Shown here: piece by piece, positions 32,423 to 42,226 of the stretch
How the letters are laid out: every line of letters begins with the position of its first letter
Position numbering within the stretch: the stretch's first letter is position 1
Assembly: GCF_014652415.1 (NCBI RefSeq)
Contig: NZ_BMYT01000003.1
Location: 310,001 to 374,000 of the forward strand
Direction: 5' to 3'
Length of the DNA: 64,000 bases
Source of the DNA: Affinundibacterium macrobrachii
GTDB lineage: Bacteria > Pseudomonadota > Gammaproteobacteria > Burkholderiales > Burkholderiaceae_D
Translations under genes and position numbers: made by a program
Notes under the pieces: model-generated
What the model was told of the DNA's origin: nothing
The model's input: the letters and a program-made list of their open reading frames with translations, nothing else
Database searches by the model: none

Positions 32423-33975
32423 GATGACCTCCGCATCGTGCTATTCGTCGCCACAGTAGCTAATGCCAACAGCGCATGTTCCTCATCGGAAAAAGGCCAT
32501 TTTTTTCCATGGATTTCTTGATAGTTTTCGTGGCCCTTACCAGCGATCAAAATCACATCATTTGCGTGCGCATGTTTGACTGCATATAAAATCGCGCTAG
32601 CACGATCAACGATTGCATTCGGGGTTCCCTGCATTCCTGCGAGAATATCTTGTAGAATTTTTTCTGGATCTTCTGTGCGTGGATTATCGCTAGTAACGAC
32701 TACGTGTTGTGCGATCTGCGCGATCTTACCCATTTGTGGTCGCTTGCCTGGATCACGATCACCACCGCAGCCGAACACGCACCATAAACTTCCTTGACGT
32801 TCTTGCGCAATTGGCTGCAAAGCTTGTAAAGTTTTTTCTAATGCATCAGGCGTATGCGCATAATCCACTACCACCATCGCCTGCCCCTGCGAACCCAGCT
32901 GCTGCATGCGTCCTTGCACCGATGTCAGTTTTTCGATGGTCGCGACTGCACGCTCCCACGCAATCCCTTTCATCAACAACACACCCAGCACACCGAGCAC
33001 ATTGCTGACATTAAAACGCCCGATCATTTGCGTCTTGACGACGCCACTACCGAACGGAGATTCGACATGGAATTGGGTGCCAATCGAGGTCGTCTTTAAT
33101 TGTGAAGCGCGCAAGCTTGGCATTGCAATTTCGCTCGCGCCATCAATACTGTAAGCCAATAACTTGAGCTCTGGCTTATTGCTTGATAATTGCTGCAGTA
33201 ACTCAACACCAAATGCATCGTCGGCGTTGATCACGCCAGCGCGCAAGCCCGCCCAATCAAATAAGGCTGCTTTCGCGGCGGCATAGGCTTCCATCGTACC
33301 GTGATAATCGAGATGATCGCGCGTCAAGTTAGTGAACAAGGCGATATCGAAATGCAGCGCATTTAAGCGACCTTGATGAATCCCAATCGAGGACGCTTCA
33401 ATCGCCAAACTCTTGGCGCCATTTTTCTTCAAATGGGCTAAGCGCGCTTGCAGTTGCAGCGCATCTGGCGTAGTGAAACCTGTTTCTTGCAATTGGCTCA
33501 TCATGCCATCACGATAATTACCCACACCTAAAGTACCAATCACCGCTGCTGGCGCACCTTGCATTGAGAGAGCCTTGGCGATCCACTGAGAACAAGAGGT
33601 TTTGCCATTGGTTCCGGTCACTGCAACACAGAACATATCTTGATCTGGATTGCCATACCATTGATTGGCAATCTCACCAAGCAAATCGATTAATCCGGAG
33701 ACCGCTAAGTGAGGAATCGAAGTGTCGTGCGAAATTGCCGCACCTTCTTTTTCATACACAATTACAGCTGCGCCGCGTTCGATCGCATTCTGAATAAAGG
33801 CACGACCATCGCCTTTGCTGCCCGTGATCGGAAAAGCAAAAAACACATCGCCAAGTTGAATCGCACGCGAGTCAGAATGTAATTGCGCGTTTGGTGCATG
33901 TTCTTGCAACCACAGAATAATTTCTGCGACAGCGCTAGCTGTCATTGATTGATTTTTATTTTCTAAATTAGACAT
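32419..33975 (-). CDS. murE: UDP-MurNAc-dipeptide--meso-diaminopimelate ligase
   Basis: The 518-residue ligase has HSDSRAIQLGDVFFA in the first domain, the ATP loop TGTNGKTSCSQW and TNLTRDHLDYHGTM. The C-terminal SDNPRTEDP carries the DNPR motif that marks ligases adding meso-diaminopimelate rather than lysine. The ATG overlaps the ftsI stop by one base (TAATG). The extra N-terminal 30 residues (SNLENKNQSMTAS) suggest an internal ATG could also be used. Confidence 0.96.
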   Translation of the reverse strand: MSNLENKNQSMTASAVAEIILWLQEHAPNAQLHSDSRAIQLGDVFFAFPITGSKGDGRAFIQNAIERGAAVIVYEKEGAAISHDTSIPHLAVSGLIDLLGEIANQWYGNPDQDMFCVAVTGTNGKTSCSQWIAKALSMQGAPAAVIGTLGVGNYRDGMMSQLQETGFTTPDALQLQARLAHLKKNGAKSLAIEASSIGIHQGRLNALHFDIALFTNLTRDHLDYHGTMEAYAAAKAALFDWAGLRAGVINADDAFGVELLQQLSSNKPELKLLAYSIDGASEIAMPSLRASQLKTTSIGTQFHVESPFGSGVVKTQMIGRFNVSNVLGVLGVLLMKGIAWERAVATIEKLTSVQGRMQQLGSQGQAMVVVDYAHTPDALEKTLQALQPIAQERQGSLWCVFGCGGDRDPGKRPQMGKIAQIAQHVVVTSDNPRTEDPEKILQDILAGMQGTPNAIVDRASAILYAVKHAHANDVILIAGKGHENYQEIHGKKWPFSDEEHALLALATVATNSTMRRSS

Positions 33976-35735
33976 TACAAACTCTCCTGTACGCTAGGTT
34001 CAGGAATAATATTCATTACAGAGGAATCAGGAACGACGTTCATCGAACGCAAAACGTTTGCCGTAATCGCAGCAAACACAGGACCAGCAACCGAACCACC
34101 GTAGTAAACACCACCACTAGGCTCATCGATCATCACCGCAACAATAATGCGCGGATTCGACACAGGCGCAAATCCAACGAAATCGCCTATGTACTTATTC
34201 ACATACTTACCATGTTCAATCTTGTGCGCGGTACCAGTCTTTCCAGCAACGCGATAACCCGGCACGCGCGCTTGGGTAGCGGTGCCGCCCGGTTGCGTCA
34301 CGCTCTCTAGCATTTCCCGCATCTTCATCGCGGTCTCTTCAGAAATGATGCGAGTTCCAACCGGGGTTGCAGTTGACTGTTGAAAAGTCAAAGGAATCAT
34401 GTCGCCCTTACGCGCAAAAATCATATAAGCGCGCGCGATTTGTAGCAGTGATACAGACATACCATGACCATAGCTCATTGTCGCTTGCTCAATCGGTTTC
34501 CATGTTTTGTAATTGCGCATACGTCCCGCAACCGCCCCCGGAAAGCCAATATTCGGTTGTTGACCAAATCCCAAACTAGCAAACATTTCCCACATCTCTT
34601 TTGGTGGAATTTGCAAAGCCATTTTTGCCGTACCAATGTTTGAGGATTTTTGAATTACACCTGCGACAGTCAATGTGCCTTGTTTGTGCGCATCGTGAAT
34701 AGTTGCGGAACCAATCGTCATATGTCCCGGCGCGGTTTCAATCAAGGTATCCGGTTTGACTCGCCCCGTATCCAAAGCCAAAGCGACTGGAAATGGCTTC
34801 ATTGTCGAGCCAGGTTCAAAGGTATCTGTGATCACACGATTGCGTAACTGCGCCCCCGTTAATACAGAACGATCATTTGGGTTATAGGTTGGTAAGTTAA
34901 CTAGAGCCAAAATCTCACCAGTTTGCACATTCAACACCACGGCGCCACCTGCTTTGGCTTTAAATTTTTCAACCGCGTCTTTCAAATGTGTGTAGGCGAT
35001 GTATTGAATTTTGCTGTCAACCGACAATTGCATATCCTTGCCGTCATGCGGTGGACGAACCGATTCAATATCTTCGACAACACGCCCCAAACGATCTTTA
35101 ATCACACGGCGGCTACCGGTTTTACCAGCCAGATTTTTCTCTGACGCTAGTTCGATGCCCTCTTGCCCCTTGTCCTCGACATTCGTAAAACCAACGACGT
35201 GCGCCATCACTTCGCCTTCAGGGTAAAAGCGTTTATATTCTTTTTCTGTCTTCACGCCAGGAATATTCAAAGCCAGCACCTTATCAACCAAGGCTTGCTC
35301 AGCTTGACGTTTGAGGTAAACGAACTGCTTATCCAGAACCAACTTTTTTCGTAGCTCTTGCTCAGACATATCCAGCAGCGCGGCTAATTGCGCGATTTTT
35401 TCTGGAGGTGCTTCCAACACACTTTCTGAACTCGCCCAAATAGCTTTTACCGGCACTGACGATGCCAACACTTGTCCATGTCTATCGACAATTTTTCCAC
35501 GCGTCGCAGATAGTTCCAAAGTCCGAGCATAACGACTCGCGCCCTGCTTCTGCAAAAATTCGGTTGACATACCTTGCAACCAAAGCGCACGCACGATCAA
35601 AGCAACAAAAGCGATAAATAAGAAGAACAACACTAGACGTGAACGCCAAACTGGCAATTTAACTGCTAGTACAGGACTAGAAGAAAAAGAAACGCCTTTA
35701 CCAGCAGCGGTACGTGAAGAAGGTGGCCGACTCAC
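33975..35735 (-). CDS. ftsI: Peptidoglycan D,D-transpeptidase FtsI (PBP3)
   Basis: FtsI makes septal cross-links and partners FtsW. The 586-residue class B PBP has one membrane anchor (about 29-51), a PBP dimer domain (with TRGKIVDRHGQVLASS) and the transpeptidase domain. Catalytic serine is in FEPGSTMKPF (SxxK), the second motif is SSN in VIQKSSNIGTA, and KTGT is in RVAGKTGTAHK. It overlaps the ftsL stop by four bases. Confidence 0.97.
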   Translation of the reverse strand: MSRPPSSRTAAGKGVSFSSSPVLAVKLPVWRSRLVLFFLFIAFVALIVRALWLQGMSTEFLQKQGASRYARTLELSATRGKIVDRHGQVLASSVPVKAIWASSESVLEAPPEKIAQLAALLDMSEQELRKKLVLDKQFVYLKRQAEQALVDKVLALNIPGVKTEKEYKRFYPEGEVMAHVVGFTNVEDKGQEGIELASEKNLAGKTGSRRVIKDRLGRVVEDIESVRPPHDGKDMQLSVDSKIQYIAYTHLKDAVEKFKAKAGGAVVLNVQTGEILALVNLPTYNPNDRSVLTGAQLRNRVITDTFEPGSTMKPFPVALALDTGRVKPDTLIETAPGHMTIGSATIHDAHKQGTLTVAGVIQKSSNIGTAKMALQIPPKEMWEMFASLGFGQQPNIGFPGAVAGRMRNYKTWKPIEQATMSYGHGMSVSLLQIARAYMIFARKGDMIPLTFQQSTATPVGTRIISEETAMKMREMLESVTQPGGTATQARVPGYRVAGKTGTAHKIEHGKYVNKYIGDFVGFAPVSNPRIIVAVMIDEPSGGVYYGGSVAGPVFAAITANVLRSMNVVPDSSVMNIIPEPSVQESL

Positions 35736-36007
35736 TTCACCACCTCCGCCGTTAAATATTGCGTGCGATCTGGTGTCACATGCGACATCTCCAACTCTTT
35801 AGATGCGACCGCTTCGATACGCGCATGTTTTCCAAACGTCGATTGATCCAACTTAAGTTGAGTCCACTCAACTTCATATTGCTGACTGAGCGTTTGTGCG
35901 CGCTCAATTTCAATAAATAAACGACGCGCTTGATATTGCGAATTAATCAGCGACAAGGCGGAAATCACTAGCAATAAACCTAACAATAAATTCAGACGCG
36001 TGCTCAT
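35732..36007 (-). CDS. ftsL: Cell division protein FtsL
   Basis: The 91-residue bitopic protein has one membrane helix (about 4-24) and a periplasmic coiled coil, ending with a short tail (SHVTPDRTQYLTAEVVK). It forms the FtsQLB complex that activates FtsWI. Size and position between rsmH and ftsI are diagnostic. It overlaps both neighbours: one base with rsmH and four with ftsI. Confidence 0.93.
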   Translation of the reverse strand: MSTRLNLLLGLLLVISALSLINSQYQARRLFIEIERAQTLSQQYEVEWTQLKLDQSTFGKHARIEAVASKELEMSHVTPDRTQYLTAEVVK

Positions 36008-36960
36008 TAGCTCGCTCCAATCCGCTCAGCAACGCGCATAATCGCGGAGCGCGCACGCGCATTACGCAGAACTTCTTGCTCAGTCGGCTTCATCCGTGAA
36101 ATGAGACGCATATGCGGCTTAGGCAAATCGGCTTCTCGAATCGGTAAACGTCGATCTGGCTGCGCAACTTTCACCTTAGAAGCAAAAAATTGCTTCACGA
36201 TGCGGTCTTCTAATGAATGGAAACTAATAATCGCCATTCGCGCTTCGGGCGCGAGACTTTCGTAAGCTGCAACTAAACCGATCTCGAGGTCTTCAAGCTC
36301 TTTATTGATGAAAATCCGTATAGCTTGAAAGGTGCGAGTTGCCGGGTCTTTGCCCTTCTCGCGAGTTTTGACGGCGTGTGCGACGAGTTCGGCAAGTTGC
36401 CGAGTACTTGAAATGGACTCGCTCGCCCGGCGAGCAACAATCGCCTTTGCAATCTGAAAAGCAAACCGTTCTTCCCCATAATTTTCTATCACCTCTCTAA
36501 TTTTTTGTTCATCTTCATGCGCCAACCACTCTGCAGCGGAAATACCGCGCGTGGTGTCCATGCGCATATCCAAAGGCCCATCATTTCTAAAACTAAATCC
36601 GCGCTCGGCATCATCAACTTGCGGCGACGAAATACCTAAATCCATCAACACACCATCTACGCGATCAATACCAAGATCGCTAAGCGCTGTGTGCATGTCT
36701 GCAAAACTTTCATGCACAATAGAAAAACGTGGGTCGAGAATTTGCTCAGCATTGGCGATTGCGTAAGGATCTTTATCAAAGGCAATCAAGCGACCTTGCG
36801 GTCCGAGCTGACTAAGTACTTTGCGGCTATGACCACCACGCCCAAATGTGCCATCGACATACACACCGTTAATACGCGCGCCCTGAATATTGAGAGCATC
36901 TATAGCCTCATCCAGTAACACCGTATGGTGAATCAGCTCGCTCGGAGTAGTAACAGTCAT
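36007..36960 (-). CDS. rsmH: 16S rRNA m4C1402 methyltransferase
   Basis: RsmH (MraW) methylates N4 of C1402 in 16S rRNA. The 317-residue protein starts with [13 protein letters not shown], then [16 protein letters not shown] (SAM loop), [24 protein letters not shown] and [14 protein letters not shown]. The second gene of the dcw operon, it starts 10 bases after the mraZ stop. Confidence 0.97.
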   Translation of the reverse strand: MTVTTPSELIHHTVLLDEAIDALNIQGARINGVYVDGTFGRGGHSRKVLSQLGPQGRLIAFDKDPYAIANAEQILDPRFSIVHESFADMHTALSDLGIDRVDGVLMDLGISSPQVDDAERGFSFRNDGPLDMRMDTTRGISAAEWLAHEDEQKIREVIENYGEERFAFQIAKAIVARRASESISSTRQLAELVAHAVKTREKGKDPATRTFQAIRIFINKELEDLEIGLVAAYESLAPEARMAIISFHSLEDRIVKQFFASKVKVAQPDRRLPIREADLPKPHMRLISRMKPTEQEVLRNARARSAIMRVAERIGAS

Positions 36961-36969
36961 GATGCTCGG

Positions 36970-37398
36970 TTAAAAAGAAAAATTACTTAAAGCATCAGGC
37001 ATGCCGTCGGCAATTGCCTTGGCTTCATTTTCGGCGAGCTTGTTCGCATCCCAAATTTCGAAATGCGATCCCATACCCAGCAACATAACATCGCGCTGCA
37101 TTCCAACTGCATTGCGCAGCTCTGGCGCGACCAAAATACGACCACTCCCATCCATCTCGACGTCACAAGCATTACCTAACAAAATACGTTGATAGGCACG
37201 TGCTGCCATAGGCCAAGCAGCAATTTGCTCGCGATGCGATTCCCAAGTTGGGCGGGGAAACAATAATAGACAGCCATCAGGGTGGCGAGTTAGGGTTACA
37301 CGGCCTTCGCATTGCACATTTAAGGCGTCACGATGCTTCGCAGGAATAGACATCCTACCTTTCGCATCGAGATTAAGTGCAGAGGCGCCTTGGAACAC
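36970..37398 (-). CDS. mraZ: Transcriptional regulator MraZ
   Basis: The 142-residue protein has two SpoVT-AbrB-like halves: [22 protein letters not shown] and [19 protein letters not shown]. MraZ forms a ring-shaped oligomer and, in E. coli, represses its own operon by binding repeats near the promoter. The start is GTG with a weak ribosome site, which would limit expression. Such repeats are present 66-100 bases upstream here. Confidence 0.95.
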   Translation of the reverse strand: MFQGASALNLDAKGRMSIPAKHRDALNVQCEGRVTLTRHPDGCLLLFPRPTWESHREQIAAWPMAARAYQRILLGNACDVEMDGSGRILVAPELRNAVGMQRDVMLLGMGSHFEIWDANKLAENEAKAIADGMPDALSNFSF

Positions 37399-37463
37399 TG
37401 GATAACCCTAAATTTGGAGTAATGATCATTAATTTGTGCTGAAAAAATATTTTGTGAATTTAC

Positions 37464-37498
37464 GCCACAAAAAAACACTTTTTCACACTTTTCCCCAC
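37464..37498 (-). promoter_or_regulatory. MraZ operator: four repeats at 10-base spacing
   Basis: On the minus strand GTGGG (37498-37494), GTGTG (37488-37484), GTGTT (37478-37474) and GTGGC (37468-37464) each start exactly 10 bases apart, separated by five-base A/T-rich spacers. E. coli MraZ binds TGGGN repeats with five-base spacers in front of mraZ, so this is very likely the equivalent site. It overlaps the end of the candidate promoter. Confidence 0.75.
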
Positions 37499-37525
37499 TT
37501 TAGTGGATCGCTTGAGCATGGTCAA
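37497..37525 (-). promoter_or_regulatory. Candidate promoter of the dcw operon
   Basis: TTGACC (37525-37520) and TAAAGT (37502-37497) are separated by 17 bases on the minus strand. The first MraZ repeat overlaps the -10, so bound MraZ would block polymerase. Confidence 0.55.
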
Positions 37526-37975
37526 GCGAATTTGCACAGGAAAATGTGAAATTAATGAATAAAGTCAATGACTTAGCGCAACTAGTTAAACCTGAAAAAT
37601 GAAGAATATCCCAATAAATTAGGGACTTACAAAAGATAGTGAAAGTAGGACATTACATATACTCATGTGTTTAGCCCTAGCAAGGAGATCAGCAAAATGC
37701 CGAGTGAAAAGCGACAGTTTGTCACTTAAAGAGAAATGTTTTCTTTTGGGTAATATTTAAAGTGGCGCGTCAAATCAACCATCAAGCGAGCAATCGCAAA
37801 TGTTCGATGAGCATAGCCAACGGACGAAGACAAGTTCGTCGAACCTAGCTAACTACCAATCTCATCCGCAAGTTAAAAAAATTATCGGCGACAAGAACAA
37901 AACCCATCAAATCTGCTAAGGGCGATTGCAACCCATAACGCAAATTGAAGTCAATTTAGAATAAATTAGAGAGTT
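37526..37975. other. Gap between mraZ promoter and the GGDEF-EAL gene
   Basis: About 450 AT-rich bases with no gene seen. A weak six-pair inverted repeat (GACGAA/TTCGTC, 37823-37840) is present. The GGDEF-EAL stop lies at the far end without a clear terminator. Confidence 0.5.
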
Positions 37976-40900
37976 TTATGATAAATTAGTACTCTCCAGC
38001 AAAACCATGAATTCTTCGAAAGGGAGGGCTTTGGAGAAGTAAAAGCCTTGATATTCATCGCATGAGCAGGACATCAAGGTGTCAAGCTGAGTGGCGTTTT
38101 CCACGCCTTCTGCAACCACCTTCAATCCCAAAGTTTTTGCCATCGCAACAATCGCTAACACGATCGCCGTGTCATTGGCATCTGCTGGCATATCTTGAAT
38201 GAAGGAGCGATCAATTTTTAGGCTATTGACTGGGAAACGTTTTAAGTAAGCCAAGGATGAATAACCCGTACCAAAATCATCGATCGACAAGGTGTAGCCT
38301 GCAGCATTTAAACCATCCATGTGCGCAATTGCTTGCTCATGATTGTTCATGACCATGCTTTCTGTGATTTCGAACTCGATACTTTCTGGCGTGATCTTCC
38401 AGAATTCGGTTACCTTTTGCAACTCGTCTAACAAAAATGGATCGTTAAACTGCGCACCGGAGAGATTTATCGCCACTCTGCCAAATGCGCCGTAAGCCAT
38501 TTTCATTTGTGCGATATCTCGACACACAATATCCAAAACTTGCAAACCCATCTTGCCTATCATGCCGGATTCTTCTGCCAAACCAATAAATTGAGTTGGC
38601 AATACGATGCCATTCTCTGGATGATTCCAACGAATTAAGGCTTCTGCACCGACAATTTTCCCGCTTAAGACACTGACTTTCGGTTGGTAGAACACCACGA
38701 ACTCACGGTTTTCCAATGCACGTCGTAATTGCGCTTCAAACGACAATCGTTCTATCGTGTGCACATTCATATGCGCATCATAGAATTGGTAATTATTCTT
38801 ACCCTTATGCTTAGCACGATACATGGCGATTTCAGAATTCTTCATCAGAATTTGCGCATCTATACCATCTTCTGGATAAACAGCGATCCCAATACTGGCA
38901 CTAATTTGCAATTCTTGCCCATTGATCTCAAATGGCGTCGCAACTACTTGCAATAATTTATCTGCGATATCGGTGAGTTCACGCGGGGTCTTATAACGAT
39001 CCAGCAATAACATAAACTCATCACCACCAACCCGCGCAATCGTGTCTGACTCAGATAAAGTTTGCCTTAATTGAGACGCGATATTGCACAGTACTTTATC
39101 GCCCTCATCATGATCGAAACTATCATTAATGGCTTTAAACCTGTCCAAATCGAGCAGCAGGACTGCTAGCGTACCTTTGGTCGCCTCGGCATACACCAAG
39201 GCCTTGGATAAATATTGATTGAATAAAAACCGATTCGGCAGCTTGGTCACTTCATCATAATGCGCCAGTCGAATCGCTTTTTCTTCAGCTCGTTTGCCTT
39301 CAATTGCAATACTTGAGACATCAGTCGCAATGCTAATCAAACTCAAGTCTTCGTTACTGAGTGCGGCGGAAGACTCGGTGAATAAAGTGAATGTACCTAA
39401 GATCAAACCAGTCTTACCCATAATCGGCCATGAACCAACTGCGGCATAATTCGCCAGCAATTTCCGTTGTGCGATAAATTCCATCGTTGGTGATTTGGGT
39501 ATATCTTGCGTCCAGACTGGAATCATCTCAAGCACCGCCTCACTCCAAACACCATTGCCATGACACACCGGTGCTTCATTGAGCTGTCGACGTAAGATCT
39601 CTGGAAAATGATGTCCGACCGTTTGCGTAAAGACACGCTGATCAACCGACAATAACTGCACACCACAATGCCAGTGAGGATTATTTCTTTCAACGAAATG
39701 ACAGGTATCGATCAAAATCGACTCCAAGCTTTCACTACTTCCAATCAATTGCAAAAGCTGATTTTGCCCTTGTAACAATCGTTCAGCATGTTTGCGCTGT
39801 GAGATGTCACGCATCACACAAAACACCATAGGCTCGGTCGAAATCTTCACGCGGCTTAAGGTAACTTCACTAAACCAATCTTTGCCACGTCGGTGGGCGA
39901 TCCATTCAAATTTTTGCACCTTGCCTTTAAACGCAAGATCAACAAACTTCTTAATTGATTCTGCTTTTTTCGCAGCAACGGTTGGTTGGGTGTAACGCAA
40001 ATCGGCCGAGAATTCTTCAATATCGAGACTTAACAAATCGGCTTTATTATCGACCGCCAGCATATCCAATGCGTTCTGATTGCCATCAACAAAATGATAA
40101 GTTTTATCAATTAATAGAATGCCGTCTTGCGCATCTTGAAACAGCAAGCGATAACGGCGCTCACTTTCAGTCAGTTTTTCTCTCGACAATTTAAGATGAT
40201 GCACTTTTTTATAGAGCAGCACTGCCAGCAGCAATGTGAAAATAATCGATAAACCGGCGAATAATAAACGCTGCTCCAAGCGTTTCTGCCAATCCAGTAG
40301 GATCGTATCCAGATCTCGCCCCAATACCACCACCAGAGGAAAATCCTTCATCTTTAGATAGGTATAACTTGTACGTTTATCTGCGCCAATAAGCGCACTC
40401 TCTAAGCGACCTTGCTCATCGAAACTACTTTTCACGCTCGCTACCACAGCTTCGTCCGCCTCTGCTTTCAAGTTCGCATGGCGCGTCATTGTTTGCACGA
40501 TCACAGAGCCATCTTTGTCATACAAAGAGATTTTCGCACCTGCGTCTTTTGCTACGCGTTCATAAAAATCTTGAAAATAACTCAGACTAATTTCGGCCTG
40601 TATTTGCCCAATTGGCTGTCCGGTCGTAGAGAAAATATTCCGTGCTAAAGGAAGAATCGCTTGCGCTGTCTTTTTTGGAATATACGGTGAACCGAGCTGA
40701 ACTGTTTTTTGGTAGGCATTAATTGGTAAATTCAAAAATGCGATGTGATCTTGCTTAGATAAATCAGTAGCTTCAACTGGAAAGCGAGAAGACGATGCGC
40801 GTAACATACCTTGCCTATCGACCACCGACAGTGCCGAGATAAATTCTGAATCACGGCGCTGAATACTTAGTATTTGGCGCAAATTCGCTTCTTCATTGAG

Positions 40901-41164
40901 GATTTGATCGCCTTTGGTTTGCAATTCTTCTGCGGCTGCGATCGTGGCGCGACTAGCGTCGTGCAGCACGCGGTTGGCATGCTCTTCGAGAATCCTCAAA
41001 TTCAACAAACTATTTTTGTTAGCGATAGCCAAGGTCAAACTACGGTCTTGTACGATAGACCACCAAGTTTGCCCCACAATCGCGGAAATAATGAGCAGTA
41101 CGCAACTAACTAAGAGCCAAACTGGTACCTCTTTATCTTCGGGCTTTTTAGTACTACGCACCAT
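37976..41164 (-). CDS. Membrane GGDEF-EAL protein with periplasmic sensor, PAS and GAF domains
   Basis: The 1062-residue protein has two membrane helices (about 14-36 and 300-318) enclosing a periplasmic dCACHE-like sensor, then PAS (about 336-458), GAF-like (about 465-625), GGDEF and EAL domains. GGDEF is intact at 713-717, but the RxxD inhibitory site five residues upstream is replaced by SESD. EAL is intact at 841-843 and DDFGTG is present, so both synthesis and breakdown of cyclic di-GMP are chemically possible. Which one dominates cannot be read from sequence. It stands alone, upstream of nothing related. Confidence 0.93.
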   Translation of the reverse strand: MVRSTKKPEDKEVPVWLLVSCVLLIISAIVGQTWWSIVQDRSLTLAIANKNSLLNLRILEEHANRVLHDASRATIAAAEELQTKGDQILNEEANLRQILSIQRRDSEFISALSVVDRQGMLRASSSRFPVEATDLSKQDHIAFLNLPINAYQKTVQLGSPYIPKKTAQAILPLARNIFSTTGQPIGQIQAEISLSYFQDFYERVAKDAGAKISLYDKDGSVIVQTMTRHANLKAEADEAVVASVKSSFDEQGRLESALIGADKRTSYTYLKMKDFPLVVVLGRDLDTILLDWQKRLEQRLLFAGLSIIFTLLLAVLLYKKVHHLKLSREKLTESERRYRLLFQDAQDGILLIDKTYHFVDGNQNALDMLAVDNKADLLSLDIEEFSADLRYTQPTVAAKKAESIKKFVDLAFKGKVQKFEWIAHRRGKDWFSEVTLSRVKISTEPMVFCVMRDISQRKHAERLLQGQNQLLQLIGSSESLESILIDTCHFVERNNPHWHCGVQLLSVDQRVFTQTVGHHFPEILRRQLNEAPVCHGNGVWSEAVLEMIPVWTQDIPKSPTMEFIAQRKLLANYAAVGSWPIMGKTGLILGTFTLFTESSAALSNEDLSLISIATDVSSIAIEGKRAEEKAIRLAHYDEVTKLPNRFLFNQYLSKALVYAEATKGTLAVLLLDLDRFKAINDSFDHDEGDKVLCNIASQLRQTLSESDTIARVGGDEFMLLLDRYKTPRELTDIADKLLQVVATPFEINGQELQISASIGIAVYPEDGIDAQILMKNSEIAMYRAKHKGKNNYQFYDAHMNVHTIERLSFEAQLRRALENREFVVFYQPKVSVLSGKIVGAEALIRWNHPENGIVLPTQFIGLAEESGMIGKMGLQVLDIVCRDIAQMKMAYGAFGRVAINLSGAQFNDPFLLDELQKVTEFWKITPESIEFEITESMVMNNHEQAIAHMDGLNAAGYTLSIDDFGTGYSSLAYLKRFPVNSLKIDRSFIQDMPADANDTAIVLAIVAMAKTLGLKVVAEGVENATQLDTLMSCSCDEYQGFYFSKALPFEEFMVLLESTNLS

Positions 41165-41562
41165 GCATCACCCCTTAATGAAAGATCGTATTTGTTTCTG
41201 CAAAGCGCGCAAGCAAGCATACGAACAAATCTGACAAAAGCAAATAATACGAAAACTCAGCTGAACTTAGATGAACAAGAATAAACATCAAGTGCCACAA
41301 ATTCACAACAAACTGATAGAAAACTTATAGCAAATTCGTAGCGAAGTGCACGCAATGACTTTTGTTCCTCAGTCACAGAATGCTCACTGAACTAATCGTA
41401 TCTAATTTATTTCTTGAAGTGTAACACTGGCATGTCTTCATACCAAGAAATCCTGCTCTTGCGATGCCTATCAAACACCGAGTCAATATCAAATAGATAC
41501 GCTATGCATCAGCAGCCGAGGAATAAATAATGGAGGAAAAAATCGAAGAGAAGTACAAAATT
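41165..41562. other. Gap between the GGDEF-EAL gene and rnpB
   Basis: About 400 AT-rich bases with no gene or strong hairpin. It should contain the promoter of the GGDEF-EAL gene and the 3' trailer of rnpB. Confidence 0.5.
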
Positions 41563-41938
41563 GAAGCAGGCCGGTAGGCCGGATTCTGTTACGGCGTTTT
41601 GCATTGCTGCATCACGCTATGACAATCATTCCTCTAGGCGACGGATTGCTCCGCCGCTCAAGCTTTCTACCCGCACGCTCAGCGAGCCACCTCAACGCGT
41701 GCCTATTTGAAATTGCTCCGAGTGGAGGTTACCGCGTTTCACCCTTTGTGGTTTAGCATAGGCTTGCGCCCGCTACTCCCCAAAGACTCGTCTCTGTGGC
41801 CCTATTCCTCGTCTTATACCTCAGCTTGCGCCTTGGCTTTCAACGTACGGCCGTTAGCCGTCACCCTGCTCTATGGAGTCCGGACCTTCCTCCCGTCATC
41901 GTGTCAACACGATAACCAGCGATTGTCTGGCCTGCTTC
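41563..41938 (-). ncRNA. rnpB: RNase P RNA, bacterial type A
   Basis: Read on the minus strand, the first ten bases GAAGCAGGCC (41938-41929) pair perfectly with the last ten GGCCTGCTTC (41572-41563), the P1 helix. Between them lie the conserved blocks GACGGGAGGAAGGTCCGGAC with CATAGAGCAGGGTGACGGC near the 5' end and ACAGAATCCGGCCTA near the 3' end. The length, about 376 bases, is normal. The molecule is the catalytic subunit that trims tRNA 5' leaders. Ends are inferred from P1 and could shift by a few bases. Confidence 0.95.
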
Positions 41939-41945
41939 ACGCGCT

Positions 41946-41951
41946 ATTGTA
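41946..41951 (-). promoter_or_regulatory. rnpB -10 element
   Basis: TACAAT on the minus strand ends seven bases before the P1 helix, matching transcription start at the mature 5' end. The -35 is weak. Confidence 0.55.
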
Positions 41952-42094
41952 ACAGCTCGCTCTTGAATCCCTAAGATAAGCTGGAATTTATTCGCCGAAT
42001 TACTCTCCTAAATACCTACCGAATTCCTTCGCGCCAATGATCAAATTCAACCAATACCATGCAAAACTGTTCGATAAGCAAATCGAATCAGCAT

Positions 42095-42130
42095 AAAAAA
42101 ACGTCAATTCACAAGCGTAAATTGACGTTT
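42095..42130 (-). terminator. Terminator after the chalcone isomerase-like gene
   Basis: AAACGTCAATT (42099-42109) and AATTGACGTTT (42120-42130) pair perfectly. On the minus strand the stem is followed by seven T residues. Confidence 0.85.
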
Positions 42131-42226
42131 CTGTTTGCAAATTTAAGCAATAACCTACAGCACTAATTTATCGAGCTAATGTATTGCACTTAGTTTTACC
42201 AAGTGCCGCAATAATCATCGTAAAAA

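Noticed and set aside
41531..41578. 15-codon plus-strand frame (MEEKIEEKY) after a GAGG site
   Set aside because: It overlaps the 3' end of rnpB on the other strand and is most easily explained by chance.
41707..41952. 81-codon plus-strand frame inside rnpB
   Set aside because: The stretch is explained by the RNase P RNA on the minus strand.
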